Of a DNA stretch of 64,000 nucleotides, positions 1 to 11,397 are shown piece after piece; position 1 is the first letter of the stretch; each line of letters begins with the position of its first letter. Below the pieces are notes generated by a model. The model had not been told where the DNA came from and ran no database searches. It saw nothing but the letters and a program-made list of their open reading frames with translations. The DNA comes from Gracilaria vermiculophylla (lineage: Eukaryota; Rhodophyta; Florideophyceae; Gracilariales; Gracilariaceae). Made by a program: the position numbers and the translations under genes. The stretch is from assembly GCA_019155205.2 (NCBI GenBank), contig JAHNZQ020003147.1, positions 1,275,293 through 1,339,292 on the forward strand. Direction: 5' to 3'.

Positions 1-40
1 GCAGCAGCACGCACCACAGCAGGCGCAGCACGGCTCGCAT
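1..40 (-). CDS. Partial 5' end of a possible secreted or membrane protein
   Basis: On the minus strand an ATG at position 40 opens a frame that reads MRAVLRLLWCVLL before leaving the window at base 1. A basic residue followed by a Leu/Val/Trp-rich core looks like the start of a signal peptide or signal anchor. Only 13 codons are visible, so no family can be named. The upstream GC-rich DNA and the minisatellite would be its 5' flank. It could equally be a chance ATG in GC-rich sequence. Confidence 0.3.
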   Translation of the reverse strand, partial: MRAVLRLLWCVLL

Positions 41-388
41 GGCGACGATGGAGGCGACGGCGGGCGGCCGGCGCGGCGCGCCTGGGCGCGCGCGCGGCGG
101 CGCATATGGGGCGCGCGGCGGCGTGGGGGCCGCGCAGCGCGTAGCCGCCTTGGCGCCGCCGCTGGCGCCGCCGCGCGCGCGCGCTGACAGCGGCTCGCCG
201 CGCGCCGCATGGCGCACGGCGCGTGCTCGCGCGCGCGCGTGGCGCGTGCGCGCTCGCTGCGCCGCCGTCGGGGCGCATTCCCGAATGGCAACCGCCGCTG
301 CCACGCGGCGCAAGCGCCCAAACGCAAGCGCGCAGCCGCGCGGCGCGGCCCGCCGCCAGCAGCGAAGCGACTGCGGCCACTCGCCAGC
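41..388. other. GC-rich intergenic DNA, no gene seen
   Basis: This stretch is almost pure G and C, with CGCG-rich runs and interspersed GGCGC motifs. Open frames cross it in several phases on both strands, which is expected when stop codons are rare, and none has recognisable protein sequence. It separates the partial left-edge frame from the 14-bp minisatellite. Confidence 0.7.
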
Positions 389-940
389 GGCGGAGCGAAA
401 GCGGCGGAGCGAAAGCGGCGGAGCGAAAGCGGCGGAGCGAAAGCGGCGGAGCGAAAGCGGCGGAGCGAAAGCGGCGGAGCGAAAGCGGCGGAGCGAAAGC
501 GGCGGAGCGAAAGCGGCGGAGCGAAANNNNNNNNNNNNNNNNNNNNNNNNNNNNNNNNNNNNNNNNNNNNNNNNNNNNNNNNNNNNNNNNNNNNNNNNNN
601 NNNNNNNNNNNNNNNNNNNNNNNNNNGAAAGCGGCGGAGCGAAAGCGGCGGAGCGAAAGCGGCGGAGCGAAAGCGGCGGAGCGAAAGCGGCGGAGCGAAA
701 GCGGCGGAGCGAAAGCGGCGGAGCGAAAGCGGCGGAGCGAAAGCGGCGGAGCAAAAGCGGCGGAGCGAAAGCGGCCACGCGCGGGCGGCGGCGCGAAAGC
801 GGCGGGGCGCAAGGGGCGGAGCGAAAGCGACGGAGCGCAAGCGACGGAGCGAAAGCGGCCACGCGCGGGCGGCCACGCGCGGGCGGCCACGCGCGGGCGG
901 CCAAGCGAAAGCGGCGCAGCGAAGGCGGGCGGCGCGAAAG
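389..940. repeat. 14-bp GC-rich minisatellite (GGCGGAGCGAAAGC)n
   Basis: A perfect head-to-tail array of the unit GGCGGAGCGAAAGC runs from 389 into an assembly gap and resumes at 627. It becomes degenerate after about 770, where variants such as GGCCACGCGCGGGC keep the 14-bp period (three copies near 861-901). Because 14 is not a multiple of 3, all three phases read through as a 14-residue periodic Arg/Lys/Ser/Ala pattern; these are not proteins. The array lies just beyond the 3' end of the amine oxidase-like gene (stop at 966). Confidence 0.95.
527..626. other. Assembly gap of exactly 100 N inside the minisatellite
   Basis: Exactly 100 N interrupt the 14-bp repeat. A round 100 is the usual placeholder for a gap of unknown size, so the true array length is undetermined and coordinates to the right may be offset from the real chromosome. 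Confidence 0.95.
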
Positions 941-965
941 CGGCCACGGCGCAGGCGCGCGGCGC

Positions 966-2439
966 TCACGGCGCGGCGCGCACGTGGCGCACGTGGCGCA
1001 GCGCGGCCTCGGCGGCGAGGCGCCCCGAGAGCATGGCGCCGTGCAGCGTGGGCGACAGGCGGTGGTCGCCGCACACAAACAGCCCGTCGCGCACGCGCGC
1101 GGGCGCGCGCGCGGCGGCGGCGGCGCGCGCGTCCTGCGCCGGCAGCGCGTGCGCAATGCGGTACGTGCGCAGCAGGCGCCACTCGTCGACGACGCGCGCG
1201 CCGAACCACGCGCGCAGCTGCCGCCGCGCCGCCGCCGCCACCTCCGCGTCGCTGCGCCCCGCCGCGCCGCCCACCACCGTGCACGACACCAGCGTCTTGC
1301 CCGCCGGCGCGTACGACGCGCACACCTGCGCGGGGAACACCACGTTGTTCACCTCCCCGTCCGCCTCCCCGTTCAGCACCAGCACCGCCTGACGCACCGG
1401 CGCCGCCTTGTCCGACTCAAAGTACACGCACACGCTCCCTCGAGACCGCGGCCGTTCCACCTCTGGCAGCAGCCGTGCCGCCTCGGGACCCTCCGTCGCA
1501 ACCACCACCACCCCCGCCCTGTACTCCTCGTCCCCCGCCTTCACGCACCCGCTGCTCACACTTGTCACCCGCCGGTTCAGCTTCAATTCCACCGCGCGTG
1601 GAAGATTCTGCGCCATTTGTCGTGAGATTGCGCCCATACCACCGGCTGGCAGCGACGCTGCACCCTCGGCAAACATCCGAAACACAAAACAAAACAGCCG
1701 CGAATACTGCTCCGAAAGAGGCGCCAGAAATATTCCCCCGTAGAACGGCCGGAAGAACGTCTCGATGAACTGCTCAGAGAATCCCTCCGCCCTCAGAAAC
1801 CTATCCACAGGCTGTGCTGCCCCGCTCACAATCTCCTCCACGGGCGTGCGCAGCACCTTGAAGCGCAGCAACGCCACGCGTATCTTGTCTGCCAGACTAC
1901 CTATCGGCGTGAACACGCCGCCAATGGCCGCCAGCGGCGCCCGGAACGGGTCGCTGATTGTGTGAAACCGCTTCTTGTACCATATCATTGCGCCCGGGAC
2001 AAACCGCTCAAGCTTGAGCTCATCGTATCGAAGCCTGTTAATCACAGCCACACAGCACACACTCTCCACCGTCAGACCCATTCAACGCAACGCCGCGCAT
2101 CGCAAACGCGCGCCCTACGTACACTCTCTTACATTCGGGATACGCTTCGATGAACACCTGAAACCCGCGGTCCAGTAGAAATCCGTGCACCACGTCGGTG
2201 CGCACGCGACCGCCCACGTCGTCCGATGCTTCTAAAAGCGTCACACTCATGCCGCCCTCAGCGAGCTCACGCGCCGCGCTCAAACCGGCCACCCCGGCCC
2301 CGACGACCACTGCCTTGCGCGAAAGATCAGTCTCTGCTGCCGTGCATTTGGGCACTTGAAAAGCAGCTTGCCGTCGATGCGCGTTGCTCGTGCGCACCAT
2401 TGGACCTGCGCCTACAAACAAGAGGTGAGTCATCGCCAT
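966..2439 (-). CDS. FAD-dependent amine oxidase / phytoene desaturase-like oxidoreductase (2 exons)
   Basis: Exon 1 spans 2439-2123 and exon 2 spans 2034-966, with an 88-bp intron (GTACGT...AACAG, 2122-2035). The join restores the frame as [16 protein letters not shown]. The N-terminal half has the dinucleotide-binding motif [17 protein letters not shown], then [16 protein letters not shown], both classic for the flavin amine oxidase / carotenoid desaturase fold. The C-terminus has [19 protein letters not shown], the second FAD contact, followed by an Ala-rich helix. The substrate cannot be read from sequence; related algal, plant and cyanobacterial proteins are often annotated as phytoene dehydrogenase-like without biochemical proof. 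Reading begins at an ATG at 2439, but TTTGTAG near 2410 looks like a 3' splice site, so a further 5' exon with a transit peptide is possible. The last third is extremely GC- and Ala-rich. Confidence 0.82.
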
Positions 2440-4905
2440 TTCCTTTCGTCTTAACTCCTTTTACAGACGAGCCGAGTTATGTGGTGGCGCGAGACACTCC
2501 CCCAGTCAAAAACACGCTGATACCTTGAGACGCTTCAAAGTGTGTGAACCCAAGTGCGCGGGCGTGTCTTGCTTTGAACCTGATACTCGTGCCGCCGGCA
2601 ATCGGGAGATTGTACGAAGGCAACCGCATCCGGTGTCCACTCACTCGCCCGAAGCTCTGGCTCCATATGATGCCAGTGTTTAGGAAACGTTTTCGGTAAA
2701 AGTTTTACTAACTTCAAGAAATAGCCTAACTGTGTCCCGAATGCAAAGAATACAGCTAGAAATACTTCAATGTTTTAATTAATTACAAAAAAACAGGTAG
2801 ATTTGAACACTACATGATGTGTAGTAGCAAAAAATTAAGAGAGCAAACATTGCTGAGCTCACGTGTACAGGCGTTGGGAAAGGAATTGTTGAAGATTTGG
2901 TGCTGGTAAAATGAAACAAGTACTTTATGTGCTTTGTTGCAGCTACATGAAACGGAACAATCAATGCGTTGAGAAACTGGATATCTTGGTTGATGCCGAT
3001 CAAGATGAAAGTGGATACCACTTCGTAAACAAGTGCTAAGTACTTGAGTCATTTTTTGTAGTGCTGGAGCTCCTGCAGTAATGGCCTCATTTGAGGGCAA
3101 ATGACCTCACATGAGCCCAACCGTCGTGTAGACAGGTGTATAGATAATTTACTCTTCGTGCCAAAGTCGGAAGCGGTGGCCAAATACTACACCATCTCGA
3201 TTCCTCCAGGCGTGGCCACGGATGAGATCGGCTTTGAGCTCAAATTTCATGATTCGTTGGCGTTCCGTACCAATGCCAAGCGTTGACAGCGCTACAGCAC
3301 TTTTAAGCGTTGCCAAAAGCTCAAGTGTAATGTCGTCCTGATGAGTCGCACAGGTCTGCAGTCAAGTTATTGAGGCATACGTTTCTGCAAGGTACAGTCT
3401 TCCCTCACGTGTATCTATCGTGGTCGTGCGTGAGCAACTTTTGCTCTGGATGTGTCGCATGTAACATGACGTTTTACTTGTGCATCAAGTTAGGTGTACT
3501 GAGGCGCAGAACACCACCGCTACATGCGCCACTTGTGTGTGCCGAAGTGATGACCCTTCGCCGACATCTGCGGTCATGCGATGGCGAAACATTCGCGTGT
3601 GATGAAGTCTCTGTTGCTCGGCGATACGGCAAATCACAGACAAATCCAAGCCAGTCATGCTCACCGCCTTATATTCTATCGCCGATGAACGGTGGAATCT
3701 CTTTTTGTGCTTGCAGTGCAACAAGTTTGCCAACACCGCGCAAAACCCTGTAACGATTCGTTCGATGCAGATACCACCGACTGCCGACCGCTTCCCTTGT
3801 CAGGCGCGATGCGGCGCCATCAAAAGAATGCACAAAAGGATTACTGTAAAGCTTTTTTAGGCGCTCCAACGCGATGCAACCGATGAGCATCTCTTCTACA
3901 CGATCTGTGCTTCTAACTGCCTGACCTTGGATGGCAGAAGCTCCCTGCATGCTGTGTGATTGTAACCGCTGTGCACTGGTGGAAGGTACGAAGGGCTAGC
4001 GCGCCTCCCTCGCCTGTGCGCATTCCAATTACTCCGTGCATCAAAGGCACAAACCCGTTTCGGAGGAAATACCTCGCACGTAAAGAAAGCGGGCAGAAAG
4101 TACTGAGAAGCCGTAGCACGTTGAACAGCCGCGATGGAGCAACCTCTACAGTAAAGCGGGAAGAGAGAAGCGAGAAGCCATACTGCGTTGAACGTTCGCC
4201 ATGGAGCAGTGTGTACTTGCAAAACGCTCGCGCCACGTGTGGCGCATAGTGGAAGAAGCTCATGCACCCATCTGCGACTGCGTCTGTGTTGCAGCTGGAG
4301 AAGCGTGGACAGTCAGATCGAGCGGCTGTCACGGACAAAGATGGTAGATACGGGCGAAACGGCAGTGAACAGAAAATTTTGAGATGTGTAAGCGCCCTTA
4401 CGAGCGCTACACCGATGCAGTACATTACGCGGGGGATGAGAGATGAGCAGGGAGCCATGGCAGGGAAGCAACGCTCGTACCGTGGGCGCGGCACTCGTTC
4501 AAAAAAATTCAAATTGAATTGCGCGCGTTGCGCTTGCGCGGGTGCGCGGCGCACGCCGGAGAAGGGTGCGCTTCCGCGCAGGCGTGGACGGACGCGCGCG
4601 GGGACGGCCACCGTTTTGGGCGCGCGGCACGTCGTGGTTGCGCCTGGGTTGCACCGGCGCGCTTTGCGAGACGCTGCGCCCACTGTTCCATGGCGCCCCA
4701 GGTCGCGCGCAACCCCCCGACGCCGCCAGTCTCTCCGCGCCTGTTTTTTTTTCGTTGCTTGCGCCGCGCTGCGCGCGTCTCGCTGTGGTAGTTTGCAGCC
4801 GGCTGTGGCGCATTGTTTGGCGACGTACAGACGTTGCTGCTCGCAACGACGCGCCATCCGCATCGCAGCGCCGCCCGCCGCGAAGCGGACTCCAAGTGGC
4901 CGCCC
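2440..4905. other. Intergenic region, no supported gene
   Basis: About 2.5 kb between the divergent amine oxidase-like gene (minus) and SCC2 (plus). Composition rises from moderate AT-rich (2700-3700) to very GC-rich (4500-4900). Frames of 60-300 codons exist on both strands but show no domain, no consistent composition and mostly no ATG in a good context. An imperfect tandem duplication lies at 4086-4217. No tRNA-like structure was seen. Confidence 0.6.
4086..4217. repeat. Imperfect tandem duplication, two copies of about 65 bp
   Basis: Copy 1 (4086-4150) and copy 2 (4153-4217) align without gaps. Both begin AAAGCGGG, share GAGAAGCC, then CGTTGAAC, then ATGGAGCA at equivalent positions, with scattered substitutions. 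The offset is 67 bp. It looks like an old local duplication in intergenic DNA; no coding role is evident. Confidence 0.75.
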
Positions 4906-7900
4906 ATGTCGAATCAGGACAGCTTTCTGCCGTTCAACTTCAGCACCGTCAGCGCGTTTGACACCCTGTCGGCAGCACTCGCCGAGCTTCCCGTCGCGCA
5001 GCACGTCGAACCGCCCGGCCCGTTCTCCGCGTCCAGCCTCGACGCCAGGCTCGAACCGCCGTGCGCCTCCTCGCAGGCAGAGATGCTGGACGCCATCACT
5101 GAGACTGCGAAGCACAAGTAAGTTTGGCAAACGCACATGTTTTCGCTTGCGCCCTTGAAAGCTAACATCTTGCTCGCGTGTTGCGCTTGCCAAAACGAAA
5201 CGCGCAGTGAGTGGTTTCCTTTCAGCGCCGATGAACTGCAAGACTTCACCAGCGTCGCACCGTCGCCGCACCCAAACGACCAATGGCTCAAGCCGTTTTG
5301 CGACCAGCTCGCTTCGCAGCTCAGCCATACCTCAAAGCGACAACTTTCCAACCCCCGAATCTCCCCCCCGAGCCGCTCCACTCCCAAGCGCCCTCGAACC
5401 GCCCCCGTGCCGCCGGAAAACCGCTCTCGCGCACACATGCCTGTTGCCACGCGTTCGGCTTCTGCTCCGACGAGCCAAGCGCCCCTTCCGTTCTCGAGCA
5501 CCATACGCGCAACGCAACCAAGCCCACCGCCGCGAGAAAGCTCCAATCGCAACTCGTCGAGGCCCCGCCTTTCGCCCCCGCCATCGCAACCGCACCGCAA
5601 CAACCATGTCGCCATGCGAGCGGCCCAGCGCCCTCAAGCCGCCGACGAGCGCGAGAAGCGCATCAGACTGATGGAAAAGCGCATTCACGACGATGACCTT
5701 CACGCCTTTAACGACTACATTACTCGCGTCGTCCACATGGCGAACAATCACGACCATGGCCTTGAAAGCGCCCACATGCTTGCCACATCCAACTTTAGCA
5801 GGCTGTCGGAGCTGCGACAACGCATCGACGTCTTTGCTGCAAAGGGCGCCATGGGATACGCGCAACCCGAGTTGCTGTCACAACTCATCAAAATACTTCA
5901 AACCCGCATATCCCACGGTATAGCAATGTGTAACAAGTTGAAGAGAACAAAGTTATCGCAAACGTCCAGCTCGCACGCCACGCTCAGTGTGCTGTGCGCT
6001 TCAACTGTTCTGTCCATTCTCTGCGCTCGCGGTTGCGCCCGGAGCCTTCTCGTGGAGGAGCTGTTGGAGTCCATCGTTGCATTGTTCGAGCAAGTGTCTG
6101 TATCCATCGCGTTTCCACTTTGTGATCCGCTGTACAAGGCGGCGCAATCGAAAACCAAACAAAGCAGAGCAAAGAACAACCCCCGCTCGACCTCATCCAA
6201 AGCTGGCGGTTCGGGCGGCGATGAAGACTCTCCCAGCGATGCCTGCGAGGCAAACTTGCAGCGCCGAAGCTCTGCGGCAAGAAAGACAACACTCAAGCGC
6301 GACGAGGCGCTGTTTGACCAAATGTATGTGTTACTCGACAACTTGGGCACGCTTCATAGCAAGGAGCATTTTCTCCCCCACTCCGTCGTTTCGCGACTTG
6401 CGAGGGTGTGTATCCACTCTCTGTCCGTAACTGGAGTGGAACGATTGCAGTCACATGCGATTAATACGGCGTGCACAATTTTCTCGTCGTACCCGGACCA
6501 TCGTCTTCAAATTCTGGACGGCGTTCGAGAAGCGGCAAGCTGTGTGCCTGCCGCGAGGAGGCACTTGAGGTGCTACAAAACTGCCGAAGACCAGACCCTA
6601 ATTAGGGCCTCTTCAGCTCTGTTTGTGCAGTTGGTGTGCATTGCAAGCTGTGACTTTGGTCAACAATCGTCCACTCGCCTCGACTCTCAAGCAGCGCCCC
6701 TGACCGAGAAGAATTTGGTTTCCGTTAGGAAGAAAAGCCACGATCGTTCTTTGAAAGCGGCAGTACACGTTCTCGACCCGCTGTTGACGCGCGTTTGTGC
6801 AGATCGTGACCCTGAGTATAGGGCGGCATTTATGAGTCTGCTCGAGGACTTGCACGTACTGTATGGACGCCCCGAATGGCCATCTGCTGAACTGATCTTA
6901 CAGACGCTATCCGTCTCTGTCATCACACGATTTCGCTCTTCCGAGGACAAGGCGGTGCACACGAAATGCATTTATCTGGACATACTAGGCTCTCTGGCAT
7001 CAAAGATGTGTGAACTGTACGGGTTTGATGTGTTGAGAGAAATCCAACAATCAGTTGCCTTTGACATCAAGGTAGAAGAACTTGAGTCGGAGAGGGAAAA
7101 GCTGTTGCTGTACCTTGATCCTAATCGGTCGCTTCAAACGGCGGCCGCCAATTCGTTTTACGACGCACTTTTTCTCGTTGATGACCACAGCGTTGCCAAG
7201 ACTCTGAAGAGAAGGGCTCAAGCCATGAAAGAAGAGCGGAAGATGTCTGATGGTCAGGACGACGAAGAAGTGATCGACGGGCAGGACGGGTGTGCGGGTG
7301 TTGAGCAAAGCACGGTCACGGCGTTGGAAGAGATTTCAAGAAGGCGCGTCGAAAATGTAGCAGCCCGTCGCATGCGCAATGAAGAAGTAGCTCGTGGCGA
7401 CGCATTACGAGCGGCTTGCTTCATTGGAAAGAACCGCAGTTTCACGGCGGGGTTCAGCACCATACTGCAGTCCATTCTGGAAGGGCTGCATGACAGCGCA
7501 CCAACGGTTCGCGCAAAGTCTATCAAAGCTCTGTCCACCGTGGATAACTCGTGCCAGGGCGTGCTTTGCTACCTGCCAAACGTGCTAAACTACATTGAAG
7601 CAAGTTGCAGAGATGTGTCCACGCTGGCGAGGGACGCGGCTCTGGACCTCATCAGCCGCTCGCTGTTGCAACAGGTGGGGCGCGAGTCGCCCACTTGCGC
7701 TGCGGGGGCGAAGGACGGGAGCAAAAGCGATCCAGTGCTGATGTCCAAGATCTTCTGTATCGTCGAAAAACGGTTGTGTGACACGGCCACCTCAGTTAGA
7801 AAGCGGGCGATATCGATAATGAGATCAATTCTGGAAAAGGCGTTGGAAAAGACGGAAGAGCTGCGCGCGGGGGCAGAGTCACCAATGGACGCGCAAGCAC

Positions 7901-10900
7901 GCGTGCGGATACACGAAGCTCGCATTGTGCAGATATGCACGGGTCTCGTGAATCGGCTCGAGGACCCCGAAGCGACGGTGAAAGAAGCGGCGGAGAGAAC
8001 GCTGCGATTGGCTCTTTTCGGATTGGATATGTCGCAAGAGCGTTACAGACTGGACGCGAATGACGTAGACAAGGCAAAGCAATTGGCCAACCGTCTGATT
8101 GCGGTGTTCTCAAGACTGCCGGCCGGTATTCATACAGGCTTCATGTCACGTGTGACTCATAAGGCTTTGCTAATTAAGCAAAAAGGCTTATTGGCGTCGA
8201 TTGTGAACGCGGCGGTCGAACGACTGCATGGGTGTGAGGCGAAAGCTGCAAATCTCGCGGGAGGCAAGAGTGCAACTGAGTTATCATGCGAGGACAGGGC
8301 GGAGGTACGACGTCTCTCGACAGAGAAAGCGGCTTGCTCTTCCATCATAAGCGCGTTCGCGGGACTGGACCCAACTTTGGTATATTCGCACTGTCGCGCA
8401 TTGGCGCCCGCCATCAAGTCCGTCGGGGGTAAGCTGGACGACGGAGACATTCACTGCATTCAAAGGATTCTTCACGTTTTGGAAATTGGGGTGGGCATGG
8501 CCAAAGATGTTGACGAATCGTTTGTGGAAGAAGTGATGCACGATATCGACATTATCGTATGTACCTCGCCCATTGGGGCTCTCGAGGAGGCGGCAGTAAA
8601 GTGCTTTTGCGTAATTGCCAGAACATGCGGTCTCAAGAGTTGCCAGGGACTTGTGCAGCAGTCAGCGAGTGCATTCCAGTCTTTTCTGGCTGCAAACTTG
8701 GAGCAGCTGCGGTCGTATTGCGCAAGAAGCATGCCCGCGCAGATGGCATGGTTGGAAAGAAACGCTCGCTTTGCTTTGATTCGACTGGGATTGTTGGCAC
8801 GCTACGGAGATTTGGAGCGCGCGTTCGTGGACCGAGTGTTCGAAACGTTGGCTTCGGCATGCGAGGCGGTGGCTGTAATTTCGGAGCGAGACGTGCTTGC
8901 GCGGTCGGCGGTGCGCGGGCTGTCGCACTTTCTGATTCGCAACCGACGGTACCTGCAACGCGGAAGCTGGATTTTGGTAAATTTGTTGGAGACTTTCAGC
9001 AGTTTGGAACAAAATGTGTCGCAAGTGAGCGGGCGTCGGTCGCAGGTGGCGCAGCAGCAGAAGCGTGGCGCATGGCTCAGCGGCGACGGGGTGCAACTGT
9101 GCGTGCTGCAGGGGTTCCACGAGCTGCTGAGGGACGAGGAAGAGCGGAACGCATGCTCCAAGGCGCAATGGGAGGGGGCGTCCCGCAGGAGGAAACGGGC
9201 AAGAGACGCGGAGGCGGAGGGCGAAGCGGGCGGCGGGGCGTGGGGCGAAAGCTCAGGGGAGCGCGGCAGCGAGCAGATGGAGGGCGGTGGAGGCGATTTG
9301 GTTCTGGGCGCCGAGGAGGACAGCGAAGCCGGGTTCTTGGCGCTGAGCGCGCAGGTGATGGTGCCGCATGTGCACAAGGCGGTGCTGCACAGGTCGTGCG
9401 CCATTCGGCGCGTGGTGGCCAACATCCTTGGGCTGCTGGTGCGTCAGGGCCTGCTGCTGCCTGCCACCGTGGTGACGTCGCTGTTCATTCTGTTACTCGA
9501 TAAGGATACAAGGTGTCGGGAGGTTGCCGGGCGAGTGGTCAGCTTCCTGGCCGACCGTCACGGCGGAATGTTTGCTTCGGCGGCGCTGCCGGCGCTTGGC
9601 ACGTGCTTTGAAGCACTGTTTGAGGTGGTGTCGGCGTCGGCGAAGCATAACGCAGGGCATTTGAAAGAGGGGGGGCAAACAGGGCGACACGAGTACAACG
9701 CGGTGGGACAGTGTAATGAGTGTGCACCCGGCACGGATCAAAAAGATATGGTGGACACCATCGTGGACATGGCGGTGGACGAGAAGAGCGGAGTGGCGCT
9801 GCTGTCACAGGCGCTGATGTGCATGCGGCGCGAGCAACGACGCGGCGTGTTGGAGTGCGTGATGAAGGAGTTTGACCCGCGCGTGTGCGTGGCGGTAGGC
9901 GCGCGCGCGGAGCAGGAGGAGCAGGAGGAGCAGGAGGAGAAGGAAGAAGACGAAGAGGAGCAGGAGGAGGGCAGCAACGAAAGGGCGGCATGCGATGGCG
10001 GCGGCGGCAGCGGCAGCGCGCGGCGCGCGCGCTCGAACTCGGACGGCGACTCGGACGGCGACTCGGAAGGCGGCGAGCGCGTGGGGCGCGCGCGCGGCGC
10101 GGCGCTGGACGTGGACGTGTGCGGCGGCGAGAGGGTGTGCGCGCTGCCCACGCTGTACTTTCTGGCGGCGACGGTGGCGTGCACGGACTTCACGGGCGGG
10201 GCGGGGACGGGGGCGGGGGCGAGTGCGGGCGGCGGCGGGGGCGCGGGCACGGCGGCGGGCGAGGCGCGGCTGCGCGCCGGCAGGGAGGACGTGGGCGAGC
10301 TGGTGGCCATCGCGACGCGCATCGTGTGCAACAGCGGGCAGGCGGTGCTGCGCGTGAGCAAGCAGCTGCTGCGCGGCGGGGCGGGCGGGGCGCGGCGGCG
10401 GCGGCGCGTGTGCGCGTACGCCGGGCGCATCTCGCTGCTGCTGGCGCTCAAGCAGCACCTCAAGTTTGCGCGGTGGCGGGCGGAGGACGGGGCGGGCGGC
10501 GAGGTGGAGGGCGGGCGCGGGGCGTGCAGGCTGGCGGCGTTCCGGCCGCACGGCGGGGCGCTGCGCGTGGTGGTGGGCGGGGGGAAGGCGGGCGACGCGG
10601 CGTGCAGGGCGGAGCTGGAGCGGTTCTGCAAGCTGATGCGCGAGGACGCGATCGACGAGGCGGACGTGAGGCGGGCGGCGAGGAGGGGCGGGCGCAGGGG
10701 GCGCGGGGCGGGGCGGGGGCGGCGGCAGAGCGCGGGGCGCGGCGCGGCGGAGGCGACGGGGGTGGCGGGGGCGGCGGGGAAGGCGGGGAAGGCGGGAAAG
10801 GCGGGAAAGGCGGGCGGTGGAGGGAGTAGTAGGGTTTCGCGGCGCGTGTCGATGACGAGAAATGAGTGTGGGCGTGATTCAAATTCAGACGGGGATTCAG

Positions 10901-10917
10901 ATTACAAGGCGCCGTAA
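4906..10917 (+). CDS. SCC2: Sister chromatid cohesion protein 2 / NIPBL (cohesin loader), 2 exons
   Basis: Exon 1 is 4906-5117, an 90-bp intron (GTAAGT...CGCAG) follows, and exon 2 is 5208-10917; the join gives HKNEWFPFSADEL in frame and a product of about 1973 residues. The first 200 residues are Ser/Pro-rich and probably disordered, the region where SCC2 binds SCC4. Thereafter the protein is an alpha-solenoid of HEAT repeats, for example LHDSAPTVRAKSIKALS and AATSVRKRAISIMRSIL-type helices typical of the SCC2/Nipped-B hook. Known role: with SCC4 it loads cohesin onto chromatin and stimulates its ATPase. The C-terminal 350-400 residues are encoded by very GC-rich DNA and contain an acidic Glu-rich run, Gly/Ala tracts and a KAGKAGKAG repeat, likely a lineage-specific basic tail. 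It is convergent with the SERF gene 124 bp downstream. Confidence 0.85.
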
Positions 10918-11041
10918 AAAAGTGATCACAGCGCTGTGCGGGGGGCGCGTGTTGCTTTGCATAGTGTTGGAGTTGGGGCGCAGCGCGGAAGAGCGTACGG
11001 GCGGCGGGCGGCGGGCGCAGACAGCGCCGATGTTGCGAAAG

Positions 11042-11397
11042 TCACGACGACAGTGTCTGCTCGCGCGCGGGCCACGCGGCGCCGTTGGGGTGCGCGACGG
11101 CGGGCGCGTGCGCGGGCGGCGCGGGCGCCGGCGCGGCCGCGGCCGCCTTGCGCTGCTCGGCCTTCTGCTGCTTGCGGCGCATGATCTCGGCGTCCTTCTC
11201 CTTCTTGTTGTTGAGCGTCTGCGCCGCGTGCGGCGCGCCCTTCTTCTTCTTGGCGCCGCCGGCCTTGACGGCGCGCTTGTGCGCGCGCTGGCGGTCCACC
11301 TGTCGCTGGTTTCCACCTGCGCGCTCGACGCGGTCAGTGCGTGCACGCGGCGGCGCGCGCGCGGCGCGGGGCGCGGCGACGGCAACTTACGGGACAT
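11042..11397 (-). CDS. SERF / 4F5 family small basic protein (2 exons)
   Basis: A 7-nt first exon (11397-11391, ATGTCCC) is followed by a 74-bp intron (GTAAGT at 11390, GCGCAG at 11317) and a second exon 11316-11042. The joined start MSRGNQRQVDRQRA matches the invariant SERF opening (M-T/S-R-G-N-Q-R), and KKEKDAEIMRRKQQKAEQRK matches the SERF helix. The product has 93 residues; family members are 60-100. SERF proteins bind nucleic acid and promote amyloid-type aggregation of partner proteins; they are small, Lys-rich and found in nucleus and cytosol. After the helix this copy has an Ala/Pro-rich tail not typical of the family. The tiny first exon means the start would be missed by single-frame gene calling. 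The intron lacks a pyrimidine tract before its acceptor. Confidence 0.85.

Noticed and set aside
39..1768. Plus-strand frames of 390-530 codons over the left minisatellite
   Set aside because: A 14-bp repeat is open in every phase; the products are pure 14-residue periodicity and run antisense to the amine oxidase-like gene.
3101..3286. 61-codon frame containing YYTISIPPGVATDEIGF
   Set aside because: Too short and isolated to support; no splice partners found by eye.
3913..5328. 471-codon minus-strand frame upstream of and overlapping SCC2
   Set aside because: No domain, erratic composition, and antisense to the first SCC2 exon and its intron.
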